This document shows, piece after piece, positions 1 through 5,444 of a DNA stretch of 5,444 nt. The DNA is from Desulfobacterales bacterium (lineage in GTDB: Bacteria > Desulfobacterota > DSM-4660 > Desulfatiglandales > Desulfatiglandaceae). Position numbers and translations under genes: made by a program. Location: positions 1 to 5,444 of the forward strand of contig JAIOSR010000148.1 of assembly GCA_021107495.1 (NCBI GenBank). The letters are read 5' to 3'. The notes below the pieces were generated by a model. The model searched no databases and was not told the origin of the DNA. It worked only from the letters and a program-made list of their open reading frames with translations. Positions within the stretch are counted from its first letter, which is position 1. Each line of letters begins with the position of its first letter.

Positions 1-210
1 GGGCAAGGGAAAACGGATCTTCTCGTGGTACCAGGGTATTCTTTTAAGGCCGCGGATGTGCTGATCACCAACTTTCATCTGCCGAAAAGTTCTCTACTTT
101 TTCTGGTTTCCGCATTTGCGGGTCTGGACTTAATAAAGGATGCTTATAGGCGTGCCATTGAAGAAGGATACATGTTTTACAGTTACGGGGATGCCATGAT
201 GATTCTGTGA
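1..210 (+). CDS. queA: S-adenosylmethionine:tRNA ribosyltransferase-isomerase QueA, C-terminal part
   Basis: Partial gene: the open frame enters from the left edge, so only the last 69 residues are visible, ending at the TGA at 208-210. QueA transfers and rearranges the ribose of S-adenosylmethionine onto preQ1 at the wobble base of certain tRNAs, making epoxyqueuosine; it is a cytosolic enzyme. The visible part carries the family's C-terminal signatures: TNFHLPKSSLL, then LVSAFAG, then AYRRAIEEGYMF and the terminal SYGDAMMIL. All match what I know of QueA ends, and the protein stops at the expected place. The next gene, tgt, inserts preQ1, the step before QueA, so this is a queuosine pair. 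The GTG at 25 is an internal valine codon, not a start. The assignment is secure; the upstream part cannot be judged. Confidence 0.95.
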   Translation, partial: GQGKTDLLVVPGYSFKAADVLITNFHLPKSSLLFLVSAFAGLDLIKDAYRRAIEEGYMFYSYGDAMMIL

Positions 211-235
211 TCTTGAGTTTTACGATCGACTTTTT

Positions 236-241
236 AGGAGG
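236..241 (+). promoter_or_regulatory. Strong Shine-Dalgarno AGGAGG, probably serving tgt across a folded spacer
   Basis: AGGAGG lies 25 nt after the queA stop and is the only good ribosome binding site before tgt. In linear sequence it is 133 nt from the likely tgt start (TTG 375). Its nearest linear starts are TTG 251 and ATG 254, which open only a 38-codon frame. If the inverted repeat 245-370 folds as a hairpin, three bases (242-244) and four bases (371-374) remain between it and TTG 375, an ideal 7-nt spacing. The motif and distances are visible; its role for tgt is inference. Confidence 0.55.
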
Positions 242-244
242 TTG

Positions 245-370
245 TCAATATTGATGGATTTGCAAAAAGTCCAAAGCTATGTTTCTGAGGGCCATAACAA
301 ATTGATATTACAATATGTAGTTTTTACTTTTTGTGCGTTTTGCGCCTTTTTGCGGCTATATCAATATTGA
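245..370 (+). repeat. 126-nt fold-back (inverted repeat) element with 25-nt arms in the tgt leader
   Basis: The arms 245-269 and 346-370 pair without gaps over 25 positions: 20 Watson-Crick pairs, 3 G-U pairs (256, 260, 261) and 2 mismatches (257, 259). The outer ten bases, TCAATATTGA, are themselves palindromic and occur at both ends (245-254 and 361-370). The inner part of the arms is GCAAAAAG (262-269) against CTTTTTGC (346-353). The interior is A/T-rich and shows no recognisable gene. The arrangement looks like a small non-autonomous inverted-repeat element or a stable mRNA hairpin. No clear target-site duplication flanks it. The bases 264-271 can alternatively pair with 228-235 (GACTTTTT), so two exclusive folds exist. 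Confidence 0.7.
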
Positions 371-374
371 TACA

Positions 375-1490
375 TTGGAATTTCGAATTATCCATAAATG
401 CGGAACGAACCGCGCACGGCTGGGAGAGATAAAAACCCCCCACGGAAGTTTTGAAACTCCGGTCTTTATGCCGGTGGGGACCAAGGGTTCGGTGAAGGCG
501 GTCACGCCTGAAGAGTTGAAGGATGCGGGTGTTAATATTATTCTGGCAAACACCTACCACCTTTATCTCAGGCCAGGTCACAAAATTATAGAGAGATTGG
601 GCGGTCTGCATCAATTTATGAACTGGTCCGGTCCCATCCTGACGGACAGCGGGGGATTTCAGGTTTACAGTTTAGCGCGACTGAGGACCATATCGGATGC
701 AGGCGTGACGTTTCAGTCCCACCTGGACGGATCAACCCATTTCCTTGGTCCGGAAGAGGCCATGGGGGTCCAAAAGGCATTGGGTGCGGACATAGTAATG
801 GCCTTTGACGAGTGCGTGTCCTATCCTGCAGATTACGATTACGTCCTGAACTCCGTGAAACTGACAAACCTGTGGGCACGAAGGTGTCTCGACAGCATGG
901 AAAATGAGGACCAGGCCCTCTTTGGAATTGTGCAGGGCGGAATGTACACTGATTTGAGGGAGATGAGCGCCAGGGCACTGGTTGACATGGACTTTGACGG
1001 GTATGCACTGGGAGGACTGTCCGTGGGCGAAGATCGGGAAACAAGGTCGCGGGTCATTGAGGAGACAAGGGACTTTCTCCCTGATGACAAACCTGTTTAT
1101 CTGATGGGCGTGGGTACACCGGGCGACATTGTGGATGCCGTTATGGCAGGCGTGGACATGTTTGACTGCGTGATGCCCACGCGTAATGCCAGAAACGGGA
1201 CCCTTTTTACAAGCAGGGGCAAACTTACAATAAAAAATGCACGCTACACGGATGATGAAAGACCAATTGACGAAAATTGCCGGTGCTATACATGCGCGCA
1301 TTTTTCCAGGGCCTATTTGAGGCATCTTTTTATGGCGAAAGAGTTTTTAGCTTACAGGTTGAATACGATTCATAATCTTTACTATTACAGCCGTCTGATG
1401 GAAGAGATGCGGCAGGCAATTAGGGAAGACAGACTTTCTGGTTATTGCCATGGGTTTTATGAAAATCAAAAGAGCGGAGTAGCTTTGTAA
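375..1490 (+). CDS. tgt: Queuine/preQ1 tRNA-guanine transglycosylase Tgt
   Basis: Exchanges the wobble guanine of GUN-anticodon tRNAs for preQ1 in the queuosine pathway; cytosolic, zinc-containing TIM-barrel enzyme. With a TTG start at 375 the protein has 371 residues, the usual family length. Residue numbers here use that start. Family motifs follow in order: ARLGEIKTPHGSFETPVFMPVGT, LTDSGGFQ with catalytic Asp91, FDEC with Asp145, GIVQGG, GGLSVGE, the nucleophile Asp264 in MFDCVMPTRNARNG, and the zinc ligands Cys302, Cys304, Cys307 and His333. As I recall, the nucleophile and zinc-ligand numbers match those of E. coli Tgt, which supports this start. The frame is open back to a TAG at 318, and GTG 333 is a possible but poorer start: neither has a nearby Shine-Dalgarno. 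GTG 333 would also add 14 residues lying inside the fold-back element. The gene is intact, 48 nt before yajC. Confidence 0.95.
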   Translation: MEFRIIHKCGTNRARLGEIKTPHGSFETPVFMPVGTKGSVKAVTPEELKDAGVNIILANTYHLYLRPGHKIIERLGGLHQFMNWSGPILTDSGGFQVYSLARLRTISDAGVTFQSHLDGSTHFLGPEEAMGVQKALGADIVMAFDECVSYPADYDYVLNSVKLTNLWARRCLDSMENEDQALFGIVQGGMYTDLREMSARALVDMDFDGYALGGLSVGEDRETRSRVIEETRDFLPDDKPVYLMGVGTPGDIVDAVMAGVDMFDCVMPTRNARNGTLFTSRGKLTIKNARYTDDERPIDENCRCYTCAHFSRAYLRHLFMAKEFLAYRLNTIHNLYYYSRLMEEMRQAIREDRLSGYCHGFYENQKSGVAL

Positions 1491-1538
1491 TTAATGAGGT
1501 TGAGTCTACCGTTCAACTAAACCAAAAGGAGGAACAAG

Positions 1539-1856
1539 ATGATAAACTTGGCGTATGCAATGGGAGGCGGCGGAGGTGCCGGAGGGGGACAGAGTGGTGG
1601 CTTTGGTGCCTTTATTCCTCTGATACTCATGTTTGCGATTTTCTACTTTCTGCTCATTCGTCCCCAGCAAAAAAAGGCGAAACAGCACAGGGAGTTGCTT
1701 TCGGCCTTGAAAAAGGGGGACAGGGTTGTCAGTTCAGGAGGCCTTCACGGGGTTATTACGGGCATGTCGGACGATATCGTAACCATGGAGATTGCTCCCA
1801 AGATCAGGGTAAAGGTTTCGAGAGCTTCCATCTCCGGGGTGGCGAGTAAAGGATAA
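1539..1856 (+). CDS. yajC: Sec translocon accessory subunit YajC
   Basis: Small inner-membrane protein (105 residues) that associates with SecD and SecF in the holo-translocon. Start ATG 1539 is well supported by AAGGAGG at 1526-1532 with 6 nt spacing. Visible parts: a short N-terminal segment with a glycine-rich stretch (residues 9-22), one membrane helix at about 23-40, the family signature LLIRPQQKKAKQH at 38-50, then a cytoplasmic domain with KKGDRVVSSGGLHGVI and a beta-rich end (DDIVTMEIAPKIRVKVSRASI). Length and order fit YajC. It lies 48 nt after tgt and 24 nt before secD, so the three are very probably cotranscribed. The glycine-rich tract is longer than in E. coli YajC and is coded by a G-rich run around 1561-1591. 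The identification is firm; the precise biochemical role of YajC remains less clear than that of SecDF. Confidence 0.95.
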   Translation: MINLAYAMGGGGGAGGGQSGGFGAFIPLILMFAIFYFLLIRPQQKKAKQHRELLSALKKGDRVVSSGGLHGVITGMSDDIVTMEIAPKIRVKVSRASISGVASKG

Positions 1857-1880
1857 AACACTGTAACTATGGAGTAACAA

Positions 1881-3482
1881 GTGTCAAAAAAATTGGGCTG
1901 GCGTGCCGCAATCGCCTTATTTGCTGTTTTGATGGCTTTCGTATATCTGACCCCTACTCTTTCCGGCGATCTTCCCGGATGGTGGTCCAGTGTGTTGCCG
2001 AGGGACAAGATTCATCTGGGTCTTGACCTGCAGGGGGGTATGCATCTCGTTTTGGAAGTGCAGGCATTGAAGGCAGTTGAAAGCCATCTGGAGCGAGTAG
2101 TGGAAGAAATGAAACATGATTTGCGAAAGAGCAAGATCAGATACCTGGGGTTGAAGCGCCACGGCACGGACAGGATTGACCTGACATTAGTAAGGTCAAA
2201 GGACAGGGAAAATTTCCAGGACATGGCAGGGGCCAACTATCCTGATTTTAAGGTTGATCCTGTATCGGCAGAGGAAGACCAGACGGTTTTTTATTTGGGT
2301 TTGCTTCCCAAGGCGAAGATCCGTATCGAGAAGATGGCCGTCGACCAGGCATTGGAAACCATAAGAAACAGGATTGACCAGTTCGGGGTCAGTGAACCGG
2401 ATATCAGGCCACAGGAAGATAACAGGATACTTATCCAGTTGCCGGGCATCAAGGATCCCAAAAGGGCCATAGAACTGATCGGCAGGACAGCCCTTTTGGA
2501 ATTTAAGTTAGTTGATGAGGATAACAGCGTTGAAGAGGCCGTTAAGGGGAATATTCCTCCCGGAGATGAAATCCTTTATGAGGTTGACATTGATCCCAAG
2601 ACGGGTAGACAGATGAAGCGCCCCTATCTCCTGAAAAAGAGGACCCTCCTTACGGGGGAATACATCACCGACGCCAGGGTCCAGATCGACAGCCAGTACA
2701 ATGAGCCCTATGTATCCCTTTCGTTCGATGGCAGGGGTGCGAGACTTTTTGAGCAAATAACGGGGAAGAACATCAAAAAAAGATTGGCCATCGTCCTTGA
2801 TACGAAGGTTTATTCCGCACCCGTGATCCAGGACAAAATTTCAGGAGGCAAGGCCCAGATCACAGGGCGGTTTTCCATGGATGAAGCCCGGGATCTGGCT
2901 ATTGTGTTGAGGGCAGGTGCACTTCCTGCTCCGGTGAAGATAATTGAGGAACGAACCGTAGGTCCTTCTTTGGGAAAAGATTCAATTGATAAGGGTATTA
3001 AATCCATGCTCATTGGGGGCGTGGTGGTGATCATTTTCATGGTACTCTATTACGGGCTGTCCGGTGTCATAGCCGATCTGGCCCTTCTGCTGAACATCGT
3101 TTTTATTATGGCGGGGCTGGCATTTTTTGGCGCCACGCTTACCCTTCCGGGCATTGCCGGGATGATCCTGACTATTGGTATGTGCGTTGATGCGAATGTC
3201 CTGATATTTGAACGTGTCCGGGAGGAATTGAGATTGGGAAAGACGCCCCGGGCCTCCATAGAAGGAGGATACGGGAAGGCCCTTGTGACGATTTTGGATG
3301 CCAATATCACAACGCTGATCGTTGCGCTGGTCCTATTTCAGTTTGGGACGGGGCCGGTCAGAGGTTTTGCCGTGACCCTCAGTATAGGGATCCTTGCCAG
3401 TTTGTTTACGGCCATTTTTATGACCAGAATTATTTTTGACTATCTCCATATTCAGAGGAAAATTAAAAAAATCAGCATATAA
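1881..3482 (+). CDS. secD: Protein export membrane protein SecD
   Basis: Larger half of the SecDF complex, an RND-superfamily membrane protein that uses the proton gradient to pull exported proteins through on the periplasmic side after SecYEG/SecA translocation. It has 533 residues, normal for a bacterial SecD without extra domains. Start GTG 1881 follows GGAG (1871-1874) at 6 nt. Visible in order: membrane helix 1 (about 8-24); the motif LGLDLQGGMHLVLEV (46-60); the large periplasmic region, including RNRIDQFGVSEPDI and, at its end, GGKAQITGRF and LRAGALPAPV; then five helices from about 374. The TM4 motif GMCVDANVLIFER contains Asp437, which by position corresponds to the proton-relay aspartate of SecD (E. 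coli Asp519). DANITTLI follows at 473-480. The gene is intact. Unusually, 402 nt separate it from its partner secF. Confidence 0.97.
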   Translation: MSKKLGWRAAIALFAVLMAFVYLTPTLSGDLPGWWSSVLPRDKIHLGLDLQGGMHLVLEVQALKAVESHLERVVEEMKHDLRKSKIRYLGLKRHGTDRIDLTLVRSKDRENFQDMAGANYPDFKVDPVSAEEDQTVFYLGLLPKAKIRIEKMAVDQALETIRNRIDQFGVSEPDIRPQEDNRILIQLPGIKDPKRAIELIGRTALLEFKLVDEDNSVEEAVKGNIPPGDEILYEVDIDPKTGRQMKRPYLLKKRTLLTGEYITDARVQIDSQYNEPYVSLSFDGRGARLFEQITGKNIKKRLAIVLDTKVYSAPVIQDKISGGKAQITGRFSMDEARDLAIVLRAGALPAPVKIIEERTVGPSLGKDSIDKGIKSMLIGGVVVIIFMVLYYGLSGVIADLALLLNIVFIMAGLAFFGATLTLPGIAGMILTIGMCVDANVLIFERVREELRLGKTPRASIEGGYGKALVTILDANITTLIVALVLFQFGTGPVRGFAVTLSIGILASLFTAIFMTRIIFDYLHIQRKIKKISI

Positions 3483-3512
3483 CAGCGTTGTGGGATAGAG
3501 TTTTATGTAATA

Positions 3513-3829
3513 GCTCAATAATTAGTGGCGTTAGTCCCTAATGGCGGGGCATGGGGAATTCTTTTCAAAGAGGCGCATCTTTATTTCTACAACGCATCTG
3601 CCACGCCCCAAATACCTTAACCAGTCGGTTTCCGACAGGCGGGACAGCCAGACATAATAGGAGCTACCATCGAAGGGGCTGTCCGGAGCCGAATTTTAAA
3701 GAGGGCCGCCGTGATTCGAGCCACAGCAAGGTTATGCGGCTCTTTGAAAAGAGTTCCCCATGCCTACACGTGTGGCTGTCGTTATTAAAGAGATATTTGT
3801 GTAGATTCGAGTTTTCCCAATTATTGAGC
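3513..3829 (+). repeat. Outer 11-bp inverted repeat bounding the secD-secF structured region
   Basis: GCTCAATAATT at 3513-3523 is the exact reverse complement of AATTATTGAGC at 3819-3829. The pair encloses the 31-bp inverted repeat with a nearly shared centre (about 3671 against 3656). It may therefore be the outer end of one nested element or the base of one RNA fold. The repeat is A/T-rich and only 11 bp long, so chance is possible. I see no target duplication outside it. Confidence 0.4.
3548..3764 (+). repeat. 217-bp fold-back element with 31-bp arms between secD and secF
   Basis: The arm 3548-3578 (begins GGCATGGGGAA, ends GCGCAT) is the reverse complement of 3734-3764. Of 31 positions 29 are Watson-Crick pairs, one is G-U (3559 with 3753) and one is a G-G mismatch (3573 with 3739). 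Each arm also contains a near-palindromic core, CTTTTCAAAG or its counterpart. Between the arms lie a GTCGG-TTT-CCGAC hairpin (3624-3636) and an 8-bp perfect stem GGACAGCC/GGCTGTCC (3642-3649 with 3677-3684). A repeat this long cannot be chance. It fits either a small non-autonomous inverted-repeat element or a structured RNA with a long closing stem and two inner hairpins. No transposase is encoded, and I see no target duplication. Confidence 0.8.
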
Positions 3830-3884
3830 AGATACCTTTTTATCAACTGTTTGCAAGAATTTTCGAAACATCTGGAGTTACTAT

Positions 3885-4952
3885 ATGGAATTCATCAAGC
3901 CGGGAATTAATATTGATTTTCTTGGAAAACGTAAAACAGCATTCATACTCTCAGCCATATTGATTATGACGACGATCTTCCTTCTCATATGGCGGGGGGG
4001 ACCTAACTACGGTGTCGATTTTTCCGGCGGCGTGTTGATACAGGTAAAGTTAGATCAGAAACGGGCCCCTTCAGAACTCAAGGCTGCCCTTCGGTCCGTT
4101 GATTTACAGGACAGCATGATCCAGGAATTCGGTGAAGAAGGGCAGTTCGAGTATTTGATCCGGGTAAGGGAAACAGAAATCGAATTGACCGGTTTGAGCG
4201 ACAAGGTTAAACAGGCCCTGATTGCCGAGTTCGGACAGGGTGTTGAAATGAGGCGTGTGGAAATGGTGGGGCCGAAAGTTGGCGAAGACTTGAGAGAGAA
4301 GGCCCTGTTTGCCATTTTTTACGCCATCCTTTTCATTGCCATTTATATCTCAGGCCGGTTCGAACTCAAATGGCTGATGAGTATTGTAATGGCTCTGTCC
4401 CTGGCATTTGTAGTATATATTACTTCCAGTTTTGGTGTGAGTGTAACCTGGCTAATTGTTGTCGCCATGGTTGTGACCCTCGCTCTCTGCTGGTTCTTGA
4501 AGCTAAAATATGCATTAGGGGCCATTATCGCCCTTATTCATGATGTCATCATTACGGTCGGTGCCTTTGCGCTGACAGACAGAGAAATATCCCTTTCGAT
4601 TATTGCAGCCTGCCTTACAATAATCGGATATTCTCTCAATGACACTATCGTTGTTTTTGACAGGATCAGGGAGAACCTGAGGCGTTTCAAGCGGCGGCCA
4701 TTTGAAGAGGTCATGAACCTGAGCATCAATGAGACCCTTAGTCGCACCGTTTTGACTTCGACTACCACCTTAGTTGTTGTCTTGGCCCTTTTTCTGTTGG
4801 GAGGTGGCGTGATTCACGACTTTGCCTTTGCAATATTGGTTGGCATCATTGTGGGGACCTATTCATCCGTCTTTGTGGCGAGTCCGGTAATCCTAATCTG
4901 GGAGTCCAGGTTTGCCAAAAGGACAAGGAGGAAGGCATCTCGCAAAAAATAA
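3885..4952 (+). CDS. secF: Protein export membrane protein SecF, with an extra membrane hairpin
   Basis: Smaller half of the SecDF proton-driven export motor in the inner membrane. Start ATG 3885 follows GGAG (3874-3877) at 7 nt. The protein has 355 residues, against roughly 300-325 for most separate SecF proteins. Visible: helix 1 (about 17-36), the hallmark NYGVDFSGG (41-49), the periplasmic domain to about 127, VGPKVGEDLREKA (128-140), ALIHDVIIT with Asp220, and GYSLNDTIVVFDRIRENLRR (248-267). The last motif contains the arginine region that pairs functionally with the SecD TM4 aspartate. NETLSRTVLTSTTTL (282-296) and the last helices follow, with a very basic tail. The extra length sits between RFELK (158-162) and KLKYALGAIIALIHD (206-220), a join that is continuous in ordinary SecF. 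It adds about 46 mostly hydrophobic residues, read as two extra helices. Confidence 0.96.
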   Translation: MEFIKPGINIDFLGKRKTAFILSAILIMTTIFLLIWRGGPNYGVDFSGGVLIQVKLDQKRAPSELKAALRSVDLQDSMIQEFGEEGQFEYLIRVRETEIELTGLSDKVKQALIAEFGQGVEMRRVEMVGPKVGEDLREKALFAIFYAILFIAIYISGRFELKWLMSIVMALSLAFVVYITSSFGVSVTWLIVVAMVVTLALCWFLKLKYALGAIIALIHDVIITVGAFALTDREISLSIIAACLTIIGYSLNDTIVVFDRIRENLRRFKRRPFEEVMNLSINETLSRTVLTSTTTLVVVLALFLLGGGVIHDFAFAILVGIIVGTYSSVFVASPVILIWESRFAKRTRRKASRKK

Positions 4953-4981
4953 CGTTACCGGTTTCGGGGATGCATGAAAGG

Positions 4982-5002
4982 TTGATGATTGACGATTGAA
5001 GA
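4982..5002 (+). repeat. Three tandem heptamers TTGANGA overlapping a probable start codon
   Basis: TTGATGA (4982-4988), TTGACGA (4989-4995) and TTGAAGA (4996-5002) are three consecutive copies differing only at the fifth base. The third copy supplies the TTG start of the downstream gene, and the first two contain stops in that frame or others. The repeat sits in the 43-nt gap after secF. Three short units could be chance or slippage. Confidence 0.55.
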
Positions 5003-5444
5003 AAAAGAAGAAAAAACCGGCATTTCTCAAACCCGCTTTCTGGCTGATCATCCTGCTGGTCATTGGAGCTTTGACCGCAGGATGGTGGCTATGGCATGTT
5101 ACCTATGCCACCTCTCACCGGTTGAATTACATCCTGATTACTGTAAATGGTGAACCCCAAAAGATAGTGTCCGGGGAGGCCGTTTCCCTCCACCCGAAGG
5201 ATAAAGTCAAGATCCTGAAAATCTCCACAAACCTTCCATTTAACCTGGACGTACGTTTAGCGGCTAAAGGGTTTGATGTGGGTGCACTTCAATATGAAGA
5301 AACGCCCCTTTCGGCCCTGCTTCCCGGTCAGGAAATATTCGACCACTACAGGTTCCGGATTCGTGTAGTGTATCGCAATGAAGATCTGGCTTATATGGAA
5401 TGGAATATCCATCCCTACGCGGAGGACTGGCTGGATAGGGCCGA
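4996..5444 (+). CDS. Unrecognised membrane-anchored protein, N-terminal part (runs off the window)
   Basis: I do not recognise the family. The frame is open from just after a TGA at 4990-4992 to the right edge, giving 149 visible residues. The first usable start is TTG 4996, 43 nt after secF. Its ribosome site is poor: AAAGG at 4977-4981 is 14 nt away. The N-terminus has six consecutive lysines (residues 2-7), then PAFLKPAF and one hydrophobic helix at about 14-33 ending in GWWLW. This predicts an N-in anchor with the rest in the periplasm or outside. The remainder looks like a beta-rich domain with alternating patterns (YILITVNGEPQKIVSG, DKVKILKI, FRIRVVYRNED) and no catalytic motif I can name. 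Its position suggests cotranscription with secDF. A role in envelope biogenesis is possible, but the sequence does not show it. Confidence 0.65.
   Translation, partial: MKKKKKKPAFLKPAFWLIILLVIGALTAGWWLWHVTYATSHRLNYILITVNGEPQKIVSGEAVSLHPKDKVKILKISTNLPFNLDVRLAAKGFDVGALQYEETPLSALLPGQEIFDHYRFRIRVVYRNEDLAYMEWNIHPYAEDWLDRA

Larger units (their letters stand above)
3483..3884. other. 402-nt secD-secF gap without a credible gene, rich in inverted repeats
   Basis: secD and secF are usually adjacent or overlapping, so this gap is long. Reading both strands, I see no protein gene with a ribosome binding site and no family motif. Its content is structural: an 11-bp outer inverted repeat, a 31-bp inner inverted repeat, a hairpin at 3624-3636, a stem joining 3642-3649 to 3677-3684, and an 8-bp palindrome ACACGTGT at 3766-3773. 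The last 55 bases (3830-3884) are A/T-rich leader for secF and contain its Shine-Dalgarno, GGAG at 3874-3877. No intrinsic terminator with a U-run is evident, so read-through from secD to secF is expected. A weak sigma-70-like pair near 3797-3825 is not convincing. Confidence 0.8.

Noticed and set aside
211..235. Possible terminator after queA (GATC...GATC followed by a T-run)
   Set aside because: The stem is only about 4 bp, so intrinsic termination is unlikely; queA and tgt are probably cotranscribed.
333..374. GTG 333 as the tgt start
   Set aside because: It would add 14 residues lying in the fold-back element, has no Shine-Dalgarno upstream, and makes the protein longer than its family. 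TTG 375 fits better, although this is not proven.
732..1325. Long open frames on the - strand inside tgt
   Set aside because: Shadows of the strongly coding tgt frame; no independent motif.
3708..3725. ATTCGAGCC-like sequence suggesting a tRNA T-loop
   Set aside because: No acceptor stem, anticodon arm or proper T-stem GG/CC pairing can be built around it on either strand.
3797..3825. Possible secF promoter (TTGTGT and AATTAT, 16 nt apart)
   Set aside because: Only 3 of 6 and 4 of 6 consensus matches in A/T-rich sequence; not better than background.
3664..3846. 60-codon open frame on the - strand in the secD-secF gap
   Set aside because: It is explained by chance in a structured non-coding region; no family resemblance and no credible ribosome site.
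3551..3910. 119-codon open frame on the + strand across the secD-secF gap
   Set aside because: No ribosome site before its ATG, no recognisable motif, begins inside an inverted-repeat arm and overlaps the secF start in another frame. Composition looks non-coding.
3994..4000. Run of seven G in secF, as a possible phase-variation tract
   Set aside because: It encodes the conserved Arg-Gly-Gly-Pro stretch before NYGVDFSGG in an essential-type gene; too short and too conserved to suggest switching.

Overview
The window is a stretch of a bacterial housekeeping operon, read entirely on the + strand: the 3' end of queA, then tgt, yajC, secD, secF and the 5' part of an unrecognised membrane-anchored protein. 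queA and tgt act in queuosine modification of tRNA. yajC, secD and secF encode the accessory membrane complex of the Sec protein export channel. This gene order is widespread in Proteobacteria and relatives. The moderate G+C, the frequent GTG/TTG starts and an unusually long SecF make me lean towards a sulfate-reducer-like (deltaproteobacterial/Desulfobacterota) genome. That is an inference from style, not a proven placement.

Layout: queA (partial) ends at 210. Positions 211-374 are an unusual tgt leader, with a strong Shine-Dalgarno at 236-241 followed by a 126-nt fold-back sequence (245-370) and then the likely tgt start, TTG at 375. tgt runs to 1490, yajC is 1539-1856 and secD is 1881-3482. 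A 402-nt gap (3483-3884) separates secD from secF, two genes that normally sit close together. The gap holds a second fold-back structure with 31-bp arms (3548-3578 and 3734-3764), an outer 11-bp inverted repeat and several smaller hairpins. secF is 3885-4952, and the last reading frame opens at about 4996 and runs off the end.

The coding genes are ordinary in function. The two non-coding fold-back elements are the most interesting content. The first may bring a distant ribosome binding site next to the tgt start codon by folding out the sequence between them. The second lies inside the secDF message, where it could be a processing site, a small non-autonomous mobile element or a structured RNA. 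SecF also carries about 46 extra residues forming two additional predicted membrane helices. I found no tRNA, rRNA, CRISPR array, transposase gene, recognised riboswitch or convincing terminator.
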